From NCBI GenBank assembly GCA_014607495.2, contig CP053155.1, forward strand, positions 3,596,001 to 3,660,000: a stretch of 64,000 nucleotides of DNA, in the 5' to 3' direction. Positions 43,020-54,704 of this stretch are shown here, in pieces; the first letter of the stretch is position 1, and the number at the start of each line of letters is the position of its first letter. The stretch is from Carposina sasakii. Its lineage: Eukaryota > Arthropoda > Insecta > Lepidoptera > Carposinidae. A program made the translations under genes and the position numbers. The notes beneath the pieces are model-generated. The model worked only from the letters and a program-made list of their open reading frames with translations. It made no database searches and was not told the origin of the DNA.

Positions 43020-43165
43020 TTTGCCTTTGCAACGCATAAAACATGTGATTTCGAGCCTTAAAAATTATGGATAGGTTCTTTATAATGGGTTATTCCTATA
43101 ACACAGGGGGGTTTCCTAGGCGATGAGCTAGCAACTTATTACTGATCGATCGCTATGCTAGCTAA
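43020..43165 (-). repeat. MITE-A internal fragment and repeat R fragment
   Basis: ACATGTGATTTCGAGCC and GGATAGGTTCTTTATAATGG (MITE-A), then CCTAGGCGATGAGCTAGCAA (repeat R, reverse). Confidence 0.45.
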
Positions 43166-43315
43166 CAACTATTTTAGTTTAGTTGTTAGTTAGTTGGTTC
43201 GGTAGTTTGAACTAACTTGAAAAACTAATCCTGATGACGCGACGGGTGTTGGCGATACATATGTCGATTAACAATTTTAATTGGTTTTCGAATTAGCAGT
43301 TATGTATTTATGGTT

Positions 43316-43445
43316 GCATGCTAGGTGCTTGGATCTGGCTTCTCGTTGCGACTGTAGTGTCTTGTGTTCGTGACCATGAGTCGATAGATCCGAGGGTCAG
43401 CGGAGGGTGTAGGGCCCGGTGGTGGGCGAACCCTTGATGGAAATT
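43316..43445 (+). repeat. Dispersed repeat V copy 1
   Basis: GCATGCTAGGTGCTTGGATC, GATCCGAGGGTCAGCGGAGG and GTGTAGGGCCCGGTGGTGGG recur at 47658-47798. Confidence 0.65.
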
Positions 43446-43982
43446 TGAACTTCAGAATAGTGACGCCTGATAAAATTAAATATTTGATGAATATCCTCTT
43501 CATACTTACTTCATGGTGATCCCTTAGCTTCCGTGTAGTGCCGCCGTCAACCGGCGCGGTTGCCGTGTCGTTACAATCGCCATTCATTTGGCCAGCAATT
43601 TGTAGCCCGCGATGGCGACTCACGCGCAGCTTCCTTGATGGGGCTGACGTGCAATGGACCTGACCATAGCATCAAAATAATATAAAACAAGGGAACATAG
43701 GTGCTTAGCTGTTTTAAATAGACATCATTTATTGGGTACAATGAGTAGAATTTAGATTTCTCAAGTATATTACTGACTGAAAATTTATTAATTTCAGTCT
43801 TATACGACAGTCATTCGTGAAATTTCAAATTTTTATTCTTTTTGAGCCTTTCTATAGTGTCCTTTGATTGAAAATAATAATAAGCTGTTCCAAATGAACT
43901 GCGTCTGCGTCGACAGTGTTGACCGAATTGTTCGGCTGAAACAACATAATACATATGTGCTTTTGTCTTTCATATTTTTACA
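43446..43982. other. Unassigned stretch
   Basis: 43510-43640 is GC-richer but no gene is recognised. Confidence 0.35.
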
Positions 43983-44300
43983 TCAGCTGCATCTCAATCC
44001 GTGAATATCTTAAGAGTTAACTAAGCAACTCGGGCATTATCTCAGACGATAAGTTACCAACTTGTAACTGATCAATTATATCCCCGCTGTGCTAAACTTG
44101 GCTGTGTGCTCTCCTTTCTGATCTTGCAGATCTGACTTCCCTTTGGTAAGCAACTCGGGCATTATCTCAGACGATAAGTTACCAACTTGTAACTGATCAA
44201 TTATATCCCCGCTGTGCTAAACTTGGCTGTGTGCTCTCCTTTCTGATCTTGCAGATCTGACTTCCCTTTGGGAAACACAGCTGTATGTATTATATTTTCA
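43983..44300 (-). repeat. Dispersed repeat R copy with a perfect 125-bp tandem duplication
   Basis: 44022-44146 and 44147-44271 are identical (start TAAGCAACTCGGGCATTATC, end CTGACTTCCCTTTGG). The remainder follows repeat R in reverse orientation. Confidence 0.85.
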
Positions 44301-44696
44301 CAGTCCACTGCGCTTCTTTCCTTAAAACTTCTAAGCAGTTTGTTACAAGCGACAGTATGGGTTATTGAAGGCAACCTGTCGTACATTTCTCGAAGCACCC
44401 AAGTCCCACAATGATGGCGTCCTACTTTATGTGAAGATGCACCTTTAGCGCACAAATCAAATGAATTTCAACTGTATGACACCGTAATAAAATGATAGGG
44501 GAATGCCTTTGCGCTTTGATATGAGTTGCAGAATTTTGTTGGCGGTGAATTTCAAAAGCTATTCAGCGTTTGGGATGGTTGTAGTACGGTTGGCAGCACT
44601 GTATACGATGGCAATAGAAAATGATTGATTTCGGGCTTGTTTGTATACTTACAGATGTTCATGACTGTATTTTTATTTCTCTGTAGTTATAAGCTA

Positions 44697-44790
44697 CTAG
44701 TGGACGCCCACGACTTCGTTTCGTTCTTGTGGGAACTTTGAGAAATCCTTTTCTAGCGCTCCCCTACACTTATTAAAGAACATAGGTCTG
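44697..44790 (-). mobile_element. Helitron-like end fragment
   Basis: CTAGTGGACGCCCACGACTT, the reversed end of a Lep1-type element, without the rest. Confidence 0.4.
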
Positions 44791-44794
44791 ACTT

Positions 44795-45010
44795 GACTTA
44801 AGTTCCTGTGTCCCTTAGACGGGGCAGAGGGCCTCGAAAGATCTTTTACTCGCTCCAAGTCTTCTTTACTCTCTTCGCCTATGCTTTCCTTGGGGATTCC
44901 AGTCTAGGGCTTGCCTCGGCATGTAGGTATGCTGACTTCAGAGCGTGCAGCCGATCCAGTTCCACTTGCGGTGTTTGATCTGGTAGTCAATTGAAGTCAC
45001 ACGCGTAGGT
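44795..45010 (-). mobile_element. LINE C-terminal coding fragment
   Basis: The minus strand reads PRQALDWNPQGKHRR and later EALCPV, the RQALDWNPQGK end motif common in non-LTR polyproteins, with frameshifts and a stop. Confidence 0.65.
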
Positions 45011-45049
45011 TTTATGGTTTAATCCCCCAGGGCACGCCATAATTTAATG

Positions 45050-45200
45050 AGTGTTTGCCCATAGTCACCACGCTGGGCAGGCGGGTTGGTGACCGCAGTG
45101 TGACCGACTATGTTGTCACAGGAGGTGCTACTGCCCAACTCCCGGAAACCCTTCATCGCCTCTAACGATGCTCACGGGCAGATATGGGGTGGATAACCCG
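45050..45200 (-). mobile_element. LINE 3' end T, partial
   Basis: ATAGTCACCACGCTGGGCAG, GCGGGTTGGTGACCGCAGTG and CACGGGCAGATATGGGGTGG. Confidence 0.65.
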
Positions 45201-46459
45201 TTACATAGCTCTGCGGATTTAATGAGATACATTATATCTCTCCCTACCTTGAGATGGGTGAGCAACAGACACAGAAATCATTAGCTCTCCTCCACCAAAA
45301 AGTCCTCTGCAACCCAAAGATTTCTTATACACCACGTCTAAGCCCAATATCAAACAGAGATGAAGCTGATGACAATATTTGTGTTGATATTTCATATTTA
45401 TGATAAGTCAACTTGCGCCCACAATTTCCCGCGGGTGTCAAATTTCATGTACACATGTTAAACGTGATCACATAGATATATGAATTTATGATACTGGTCA
45501 AAGTTTGCCTTTCTACGTGTCGGTCAATACTTAGTTTTCTAATTAAACAGCTACGGCAAATATGCTGTGAGTCACTATGAAAATCCGTTCTTTTTAATGG
45601 CTGACAAAAAGTGTACACGCGCATACTCATCATCGTCTTCCTGCTCTTAGACCATTATTCATGGAGTTGGCGCAATGTAGTTTCCTTCGAAACTTATACT
45701 GCCAACTACTTTATTTATGTATGTATATTGTTGTATACACTATTAATGCTAAATGCTACATAATACTCGTAGGTAATACAAGTTGGGTATTTATAGGACA
45801 GTGGGTTCATTGTCCGTCGCTAAACCTCATAATAAAATAATATAGTAATGGCATTTGTAATTAACTTTAAATATACCGCTTTGGAACCGGTTAAATACAG
45901 GGTGTAATAGAAGGGCGCTAATAAACTTGTCCAGCATAAGGTGAAAAGGAAAGAAAAAAATCTGACTCTGTAATTATTTTTTCCCAGTGTCATTCACACG
46001 ATTAAAAATTAATCTAATGATGATACCTCTCAAGTTCAAATGCGACAATTCCCGACGTTTCCATTCATCATCATTATCAACCATCATAAATTCAGAATTC
46101 ATTTTACCAAAAACAATGATCATGGCTGTATGGGCTTAGTTCCCTTTGCCTTTCCTTCTGGATAAACTAAACAAGCCGTTCAGGCTCTAGACTAGAGCAT
46201 GAAAATGAAATATACATAGGTACATACAACAAACTTACACCAAGAACTATGCCCACTCAGCCATTATCTTTAGTAAACATCACTTTATGGACACATTCAC
46301 AAATAAATTTTGATTTTCAAAAGTTTTTAAGTACATATTTTATTGCACTGTTTTATTTATATGTTTTGCATGTTATTACTTACATATTTATTTTAACTTA
46401 TGGATATGTACATATATTTATATATTATAATCTGTAACTCATGTATGTATGTATATTCT
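45201..46459. other. Unassigned stretch
   Basis: No gene. TACAGGGTGTAATAGAAGGG near 45896 is a lone MITE-A-like terminus. Confidence 0.35.
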
Positions 46460-46785
46460 ATAGGTACCTTCCATAACGTCAGCTCCTAATTGGTCCCTTT
46501 TGAAAACCAGCGCTGCTTGCAAGGTAGGCATGCCTATCTTGTCTTAGCAGCATCCAGCTGAAAAGGGACCCGTTTGGCAGTTGCACGTACACGGGACTGA
46601 CGGGCTCCAAATAGGGCACACAGTTCTACTTACTGTTCTTCGTTTCATGTTACTTCTACCTGTCTACTTACTTCTTTTAATCTGTATTTCTACCCTATTT
46701 CTATTGTCCTTTTCTATGTTACTTCTGTCCGTGTATGTGTAATTTTCAAATAAAAAACTATTCTATTCTATTCTATACCTACTCG
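46460..46785 (+). mobile_element. LINE 3' UTR-like repeat with (TTCTA)n tail
   Basis: TGGTCCCTTTTGAAAACCAG faces GCTGAAAAGGGACC, then TGTATGTGTAATTTTCAAAT, AAAAAACTATTCTATTCTAT. A similar end lies at 56650-56885. Confidence 0.5.
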
Positions 46786-47657
46786 ACATACATAGCCCCC
46801 TTCTGGTGCAGTGGTGTAAAAACAAACAAAATGGCGTGCCTCATACTAGTCCGAATCACATTTCTATAAAATAAAACCACTTTATAAAGCTATCTTCATT
46901 AAAGTATTGGCTTTATAGCTAGCAATTAAAGTATAGAACACCGTAAGATGTAATAGAGAAATTAATTAAGAAAGCAATTATTTTAAGTAATTATAATCGA
47001 CATATCATTTCCGGACCGGCTAAGCTTAATAGACTATTTATGGAAACCCCGTGGCGATATTTCTTCCTGATTTGCCGTATGTAATAATATCTGAAGATAG
47101 ACTTTTTCTGACTAGAGAATAACAAAAGTACTTTAACGGCCAATACAAAATAATACATTATAGTAATGAATCGAAATTTTAACCCGACTGCACCAGAAGG
47201 ACGGTAATGTTTTTCGAGGGCATGTCTGTATATTTATATGGCACCCCCTTTTCGTGTGCGATTACGCCCCCTTGTGGATGCTGCAGGCCTAAAGGGGGGC
47301 GGTAAGAGACTCAGAATAAAAATTGGGGCGTTGTGTGGAGGCTTGGGAGTTACAGTAGTTTTTAAGTAGGTGGAAAAATCGGGGCGCTAAAAAATAATTT
47401 ATTCTCAAAGTGGGCAGTAGACAAAATAAGTTTGGGAACCCCTGCTCTAGATCATAAACGACTGGTCGCATTTAAGTTAGAGATCGCCTGAGAGAACACC
47501 CCAGAGTCTTTAGTCAAATGTGAAGCAAGAGGAGAATAAAGTACTTATAAATGAAATTGTATTAGGCGTTACAATTCGGAAGTTCAAACATTCACTATGT
47601 TTGCGAAATTGTTGTTGGCGAATATGTAGATTATTAATCTAGTTTTTGATTTCGGAA
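46786..47657. other. Unassigned stretch with a hAT-like end
   Basis: GTTTGGGAACCCCTGCTCTA near 47430 resembles a hAT terminus but no partner terminus was found. A repeat R fragment follows at 47455-47520. Confidence 0.35.
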
Positions 47658-47798
47658 ATTGCATGCTAGGTGCTCGGGTCTGGTTTCTTGTGGCGATTGT
47701 AGGTAGTGTAAGTGCTTGTTTTCGCAGTTATGAGTTATCAGATCCGAGGGTCAGTGGAGGGTGTAGGGCCCGGTGGTGGGCGCACCCGTAGTGAAAAG
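47658..47798 (+). repeat. Dispersed repeat V copy 2
   Basis: GCATGCTAGGTGCTCGGGTC, GATCCGAGGGTCAGTGGAGG and GTGTAGGGCCCGGTGGTGGG. Confidence 0.65.
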
Positions 47799-48146
47799 TA
47801 CTTATGTTTTTTTAGTATTGTTTACTACTTACTCATTATGATAATTCTGATTAGTAATATGAACGGTTGGTCACCCTAAAATAGTCTAATTATAAATGAT
47901 AAAGTATGTCATTATACTAAATGAAGAAAGAGTCTGACTAATAGCTAAAAAGGAATAACTACAAAATTATACAAAACTGTAGGTACTGTATTTATCGCTC
48001 TAACCCACATTTTCATTGATAAACACCTATCTCTCCGCTTAATTAGGCTTTCTTAATAATAACACACCTGTTACAATAACTTAGGATCAGTAGGTATAAG
48101 AAATATAGTAGATATCCTCATTTAGGGGGCTTACAAAGAGCAAATA

Positions 48147-48460
48147 CAGTAGAACGCCGATTATCCGAACGCCGATTAACCGAATCGCCATTTATCCGAA
48201 TCGGACCTAAGCGTAATATAAAAAATTAAAACCAAGTAATTTTTGTTTTATTGTAACAAGTAGGAACTCGCTGTAGTCCAGATTTATTTCAACTGTTACG
48301 TGAAACAAGTGAGCTTTATTGTAGAACTATGTTTGTTAAACTTCATAAAGTTTATTCTACGTGTGACAGTTCGTTTTTCTTTATTACTAATCTATATCCG
48401 ATTATCCGATCGATTATTCGAATCGACCCTCAGTTTCAATTAATTCGGATAATGATCTGA
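48147..48460. mobile_element. pogo/Tigger-like MITE remnant
   Basis: TA then CAGTAGAACGCCGATTATCC, with repeated TTATCCGAA motifs inside and AATTCGGATAATGATCTG at the other end. The CAG-x-GAAC-x-CGATTATCCGAA terminus is typical of pogo-type elements; the right end is decayed. Confidence 0.5.
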
Positions 48461-48526
48461 TTCACTACTTAAAACATACGTTAAGTATAAATTGAGTGAC
48501 GTTTTTGACCAACCTAGGTTTGACTA

Positions 48527-48565
48527 CGTCCAGCAGTGGACTGCAATAGGCTGAAGACTACGAGA
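48527..48565 (+). mobile_element. LINE 3' end T, short fragment
   Basis: CTACGTCCAGCAGTGGACTG then CAATAGGCTGAAGAC. Confidence 0.6.
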
Positions 48566-48837
48566 TGACGACGAAGGTTAGACTACTCTTAAGACTACTT
48601 TAAGGGCATTGGTGGATTGCTTTTGTATGTAGAAGGGAGATGGCTCTATAAACAGTGTAGAGCGATATCTCACTTGCACGATGTCAATAACACTTTAATC
48701 CAACAGTACTATATTGGACAGGATAAAATAATCACGCGAATGATACAAGTATATCAATCATCGTTTCATCGTACACAGAAAACGCCGGGATCACAATGAC
48801 GTCTATATAAAAAAATTGCCGTCCTCTATCTACGTCT

Positions 48838-49600
48838 GCCGAGCTAGCACGATCACGATAAGTAGATACACGATAAAGAATTTCGTATCATATCTATACC
48901 ACCGTAATTATCGTTTTCGCGAACATAATGGAACGATACGTTACGTTAAGATTTATCCCATGCTATGATACGATAAGGCGCAAGATATTTTTTTTCTATT
49001 GTCGTTCATTCTTTTTTTTTTCCTTTTTGACATCAGATGTCATGTTAACTGGTCTAACACAGGGATTTGGTATCTCCTCTTATCTAACATGACCAGAGAA
49101 ACACGTTATGATAAACCTATTTATCGACTATCGTCATAATACGATAGATATTAGCCGCCATGTTGAATGTTATCGATACTAATTACTAATCATTTAATTT
49201 TACCTTTGACCTACCTATGTAAACTAAAAACGAGTAAACTAAAACACTAAATTAAAAATATTAAGTTTGGAGCATATAACTGAAAACCTATCGAACCAAA
49301 GAATATAATAGGTATTCTCGATTTCTCTAACCTATCTACGCTTATCGCGCACTGCAATGTTCATCGATAACAATATCTTGAATTGATGTCAAAATTCGAT
49401 ATTTTTAACATCAAAATACAGTCATGTTCGGCGCTATCGATAGTAACCGATGGACATGCTCGCATTTTTATCTATCATATCGTATCGTGCCGTGTAACGT
49501 TTCCTGCATGGTTATGTTCGATGTATCGATAAAATTCAAAATTGCGGTTATATTTATCGTATTTTGACAGCTAGTTATCGATAAATTAATAAATATAATA
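48838..49600. repeat. CGATA/TATCG-rich tract with diverged MITE-D copies
   Basis: Over twenty CGATA or TATCG motifs in about 760 bp, several as TATCGATA-like double sites (49170s, 49436, 49525, 49577). AACATGACCAGAGAAACACG with TTAGCCGCCATGTTGAATGT (49087-49190) and GCGGTTATATTTATCG (about 49542) are diverged MITE-D pieces in both orientations. Confidence 0.6.
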
Positions 49601-49605
49601 ATAAA

Positions 49606-49835
49606 TATTCACACACTTCACAACAGATTGACCTAGTCCCACAATAAGATCCCTAAGGTCTTGTGTCGTGGGTACTAAGCAACGGTATATAAATACATAG
49701 ATTAGTATATAAACATCCATGACTCGGAAACAAACATCGATATTCATCACATCAATATTTGCACCTACCGGGATTCGAACCCAGGACCTATGGCGTCGCA
49801 GGCAGGGCCACTACCAACTATACCAATCGGCCGTC
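49606..49835 (-). mobile_element. SINE-1 copy
   Basis: Reverse orientation: B box GGATTCGAACC (49771-49781), A box complement CCAACTATACCA (49814-49825), head ending GGCCGTC. Full-length head with normal box spacing. Confidence 0.85.
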
Positions 49836-50603
49836 AAATTGACTTATCATATTGCGTATCGCTGGCCGTGCTAGCCGGGCTGGTAAAGTAAAATGAAAAG
49901 AAAAAAAATACGTTGGCTCTAAAGGATTACGTACTTGGAAAACAAGCTATGCCTATGTTTAGATATTTTGGGTGTTGTTTCATAAACAAAAGTACTGAAC
50001 AGATTTTTAATAAACTTGACAGTTACATAGATTAATTATACTACAGATTAATAAGCTTTGAATCTACTAGTTTACGTGAAGGAAGTAGCGGGCCTAGTCC
50101 AATAGTCTACTATAAATCCTGAACTACGTGAAGATGGTACCAAAACGTAAAAAACGCAGGTGCGTGCGCACTCTGCACCTTGTGTTTTTTTAATAAAAAA
50201 AAAGTCCGTTAAAACGTCGTTTTTTCGGTTCGATTCTCGAATTGGTAATTTCGTATGAACCGTGGACGATGACGTATCAATTAATTCGATTGGACGGACC
50301 GATTTGGCGCGGACAAGATGTCGGTTGTATGACATATCTTTTATCAAAGCAGGTAATGAAGATGTGGCGAAAATGTCTTGAGATCTGTAGAATACATTAA
50401 CCTTTTCTAGAATAGCGGTGCCTTCACATGGCGACCGTAATACGTACACATACATACATGCCTCGTAGAAAAGATGCAGTACTACCTGATGCGGTGCATA
50501 CCAAGAAACTTTAGCATCATAACGAACCACGTATTAATATACACATGATAACAGAGCGCATCGTATAAGATGTATCTCCGTTATAGTTCTTTTTCTTCTT
50601 CTT
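49836..50603. other. Unassigned stretch
   Basis: Contains a 152-codon minus-strand open frame (50072-50530) that crosses an A/T homopolymer and shows no domain; not called a gene. Confidence 0.35.
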
Positions 50604-50745
50604 CAGCCTATTGCAGTCCACTGCTGGATATAGGCCTCCCACAGGGCACGCCATAAGGCTACCGACATAAGGGCGTTTTGCCCGTAGTCACCACGCTGGG
50701 TAGGCGGGTTGGTGACCGCAGTGTGATTTTCGGACTATTACCGTT
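50604..50745 (-). mobile_element. LINE 3' end T copy
   Basis: AGCCTATTGCAGTCCACTGC to GGTGACCGCAGTGTGATTTT, truncated relative to 14855-15088. Confidence 0.68.
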
Positions 50746-51483
50746 ATAGTTAACTTGGCTCAATACACGACCGTGCTTCTAAAAAAATGCAATCTTCACA
50801 ACACTAGAACCTTGGCTGAACGCTTAACCGTGTATCTAAGGTATTCGCAACATCAAAAACAAATTCAAACAAACCGTCAATATTGCGTTACAACAAAAAG
50901 TACTGATGACGTTTTGATCGAAAAACTTAAAACAAAACAACAAATAAAAACACGTCGTTTCACCATGACCAGTCAGTCAGCATGAGAAAGCGTTTTCATT
51001 TGATTGACTGCCGGATGAAAACAATAACTCGAAAACGTTCAATAAAATACTTCGCCAGAAATTCCGAGGAGAACAGTCACGTGGACACATGTGTAGGTCA
51101 TCCTATAGTTTGTTTTACAAAGTGACATTGGCTTGTTCCTATATGGTTTTCACAACTATTTTTCTCTGACCTAATATTTAAAGTATCTAAGCACGATTAC
51201 CAAAGCACAATAACACTAGCGAAAGCTCTCACATAATAAGTAAAAACAATTTATTAACCTACGACCGATAGCCGCGCGCATAAACTCCGTGAACTTCGGC
51301 CCACAGCGTATAAAGTGTTAAAGCGTCAAGCGTGGTATAGGACTAAGGGAAATAATGATGTATCTTCAAGTATAACTTGCAGTGGAAAAGTGCTTAGAGA
51401 AGCTTATAAGTTAATTAGCTAAAGACAAAGTAAAGTGTCTATTAGTCATTTAGCATAAGGCCACTTTGTAGTTTTAGCTTTAG
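50746..51483. other. Unassigned, slightly GC-richer stretch
   Basis: No gene. GTATAAAG at 51309-51316 in GGCCCACAGCGTATAAAGTG is TATA-like, but nothing downstream supports a transcript. Confidence 0.3.
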
Positions 51484-51685
51484 TTGGTCCACATTTTAGT
51501 TTTACTTGGTCAATGTTGTTGTTTTACTCGGTCAATTTTATTGTTTTACTCGGTAAATTTTATTATATTACTTGGTCAATTTTATTGTTTTACTTGGCCA
51601 ATTTTGTTGTTATATTTGGTCAATGTTGTTGTTATACGTGATCAATTGTTGCCAATTTGTTGTTTTAATGAGTCAATTTTTATTG
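51484..51685 (+). repeat. Minisatellite, ~22-25-bp unit
   Basis: About eight degenerate units of the type TTTTATTGTTTTACTCGGTCAA, with TTGTTGTTATAC variants. Confidence 0.75.
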
Positions 51686-52130
51686 CTTTTGTTTTGCGCA
51701 ATGTTGAGTTCTATCTACATATTCTTAGTTTCAGATTCTTGATCCTGCACCGTACCTACAAGAGGTATACATACAGGTCTATAAAATTTGTTATCGTCAC
51801 GACATAACTACAATAATTTACAAAAATGGAATTCTGTACCCGACTGTACACCATAAAGTACAGACAAACAGTTATTCGTGAAATATGATATTAGTTGCAA
51901 GTGTGTCCAGAGGCGGGCCGGCCGCATGTAGTATGCCACATGCATTTATCATTTAGAAAAGCGTTTTAAAGATAGAATTCATAATTAAACTCCATTATTC
52001 ACTTTAAGGGAATTATGAAGCTGTCTACAAACAATACGACCGGTTAGGTTGAAACTCGGAGCGGTTATAAAGAGGAGCTGGGGTAATCAATTAAGTCAGT
52101 CAGCAGGTAATACAAGATGACCAGCTCAAA

Positions 52131-52277
52131 TAGCATGACCTGCGAAACACGATATGACAAATCGATTTATGGACATTTAACCTGTCAAAATACTATAAAT
52201 ATAACCGCCATGTTAAATTTTGTATAGAGACGATACGATATCGTAAGATACGATATCCACGATGCATGGTCATGCTA
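52131..52277 (+). mobile_element. MITE-D copy
   Basis: TAGCATGACCTGCGAAACAC to GCATGGTCATGCTA, 147 bp, TA at both ends; inside ATATAACCGCCATGTTAAAT and GATACGATATCG. Confidence 0.8.
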
Positions 52278-52388
52278 GGGGGGCAGGGTAAAGTCAACTT
52301 ATAGTAAATGCTAAATTTAGAAGTTCTGCAATTCGGACTACTCTATTTCGGAAACACAGTCGTGTGTAAGTGTGATATACATACATAC

Positions 52389-52472
52389 ATATCGAGGGGT
52401 GAAAGGCTATTTGGGATAAGCGCCATATATATAAATGGCGCTTATCCCAAATAGCCTTTCACCCCTCGATAT
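52389..52472. repeat. Perfect 38-bp-arm palindrome
   Basis: Arms 52389-52426 and 52435-52472 are exact inverse complements (ATATCGAGGGGTGAAAGGCT at the left edge) around ATATATAA. It sits in the ATAC tail of a retroposon Z copy. Confidence 0.92.
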
Positions 52473-52690
52473 AATCACGCCTTTATCTCTTAAGTGGTAG
52501 GCAGAGCACTAAGGACCGATAGAACCACATAGTGACACTTCTGACCAATATTTAAGGGTAAAGTTGAGATGTACAAGTTCGGTTAGTAGTGACAGGGGAT
52601 CAGCCCATCACCTACAAAACAAAAAGATCCTCTTGTCCCTCTACTGACTTGTACAGTATGCCCGGGAAGAGAAGCAGCTGTAGTATTAAT
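52473..52690 (-). mobile_element. Retroposon Z copy
   Basis: AATCACGCCTTTATCTCTTA to GAAGCAGCTGTAGTATTAAT, reverse orientation. Confidence 0.72.
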
Positions 52691-52752
52691 AATGTGATAT
52701 ACATATATGTAAATTAAAGTTAAATAGAAAATTACATATCATCTTGCTTTTT

Positions 52753-52987
52753 TTATATTAAGAGCCAGCAGTCAAATAAAAGTCCCACGGTTGCTCCGCC
52801 CACATACCCCGCCACCCGCAATGCAAGGATACGCGTAAAGATCTGCGTAGTGTTAAAATTCGAAATTCGCGCGCTTTCGAGCAGGCGGGTCAACGCTAGG
52901 TCAAACGCAGAGAACATAAAAACCCATAGAGTCGTTATTATAATTGATTTCAATGTTATGTTTATTTTATTTTTGTTTGCAAAATAC
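52753..52987 (-). CDS. Possible small hydrophobic protein or exon, unknown
   Basis: An open frame between two TAA codons reads two hydrophobic segments, roughly LKSIIITTLWVFMFSAFDLA and VAGYVGGATVGLLFDCWLLI, separated by a polar stretch. The middle of the frame is much GC-richer than its flanks, as if under codon bias. It lacks an ATG at its open end; the first ATG is inside the first hydrophobic segment and would give only 54 residues. The opposite strand is also open here, so this is a weak call. Confidence 0.25.
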
Positions 52988-52989
52988 AA

Positions 52990-54704
52990 TTAAATTAAAA
53001 TAATTAATTTATTAATAAGTAATATAGGTATGTTAAAAAATCATTCATACAATAGAACACATTACCTGCATCATAGTTATATTTATGTATGAAATTCATC
53101 CAATGCAACAAGTATTAGGAAGTTTTGAATAAAACGGATTAATGGTAGATATCAAAGATTTATTTTATATATCACAAAAAATAGTATCCGATACATATGT
53201 GAAATGGGACCAATTTACTCATGTAGATCGCTTTTAAAAAGGCTTTTAGGTGAGTCAATATGTTAAAATGTTACAAGTAGTAACTTAACAAATTTTTATA
53301 TTAAGATGATTATGTAAAAAAATGCCGTTTCATTTAGGTAAATTGCTGTATGTTAAATATAAATAGTAGGTGTTTTTTTAAAATAAAGGGTTAACAGGTA
53401 TGTATAATGTGCATTCGCAATATTAGCTGTGCATAAATAAAAAAAACTTTATTTAAAGATAAATAGCGGTATGCGTATGCCACAAATATAAATTGCAGTT
53501 TGATACCGATAAACATACAAACTCATTATCTACAAACACACAAATATATAAATAAAATAAAACAACATTATATGAACGAGAAATGTACGTAGGTATACCT
53601 ACTTACGTACGTTTACGATGGGGGTACGTAAACCGACGGACGGAAGACAAGATGGTTGCCATTCATTCCAAGTGGTAACTTTTTAGATATGCAGTACTTA
53701 CCTAAATAATATGTACCTATTTTAGCATAAGTGTTGTAAAATTAGTTTTATTAAGAAAGACCGCACTAGGCGGATAAACCCAAAGGGTTTTTGCTATCTA
53801 GTGTCTAAGTTTATTTAAAACGAAATGTAACATACTTTACTCAAATAAAAAAAAATAAAAAAAATAAGCAATATTCTCATTTGAGGATTTTGCTGTGCAC
53901 TCAGTAATTTTTATATGAATTCCAATTATTTGTGACAAAAAAAAATCATTTTATTTGATGTGCGTTTAAATACTATACAATTAAATTAAATGATTTTTCT
54001 TACTAATCCTCTACACTCCCCAAGAAATATATATGTACTATTTACCTTATACAGTAAAATACCTTCTGTTCTATGCTCCACCTCATCTGTTACCATCAAA
54101 CTGTCAATCGGAGAGCTAAAATATGAAATGAGTTTAAAAATATCAAAAAAGTTTTAGTAGCCAAAAGTGAAAACAAGTGAGCAAAAACAACAAAATTATA
54201 GCAGGTAGGTAGGTTCTCACTCACTTTTCTTAAAACATCACAGGTGGTATTATTTCGGTATAAACTTTGACGGGCGACTCCAGGACTTTTTGTTCGGCAC
54301 AATTGGTTTGAATTCTATAAACAAAATATTGTAGATAAGGAACTGCTGCCGAAGATGCTACGTAATAAGTAAAGATGGGTCGGATTAGGTAAAAATCGTA
54401 CCTGTTCGACCTAATACATACTCATATTTATGCAATATGGCCGTTCCATTACTGTGATCCATTACGTATTAGATAAATACGTAGAATCTTTATTCGGTGA
54501 ATATTTAGTATCGGTTTTCGGTGAATGATCCATTATCTAATAAATACCTACGTAAAAAGAATAGTTGTGGAAATAGAAAATATCGTGATAATAGCGAAAT
54601 GCATTTTTTATATTAGGTTAAATTTTTAATATTTAGTTAAATTGTTTTTAGTTTGTGTCAAATATTTTGTTTAAATAAAGGATTTTTATTTTGTAAAAAA
54701 AAAA
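52990..54704. other. Long unassigned AT-rich stretch
   Basis: No gene recognised; several A/T homopolymers. Confidence 0.35.

Noticed and set aside
42643..43074. 143-codon plus-strand frame
   Set aside because: It crosses a LINE 3' end with GAC repeats and a MITE-A fragment; composite of repeats.
50072..50530. 152-codon minus-strand frame
   Set aside because: Passes through an A/T homopolymer, has no domain and no recognisable start or splice context.
51309..51316. TATA-like GTATAAAG as a promoter
   Set aside because: Single short motif in AT-rich DNA without a downstream gene.
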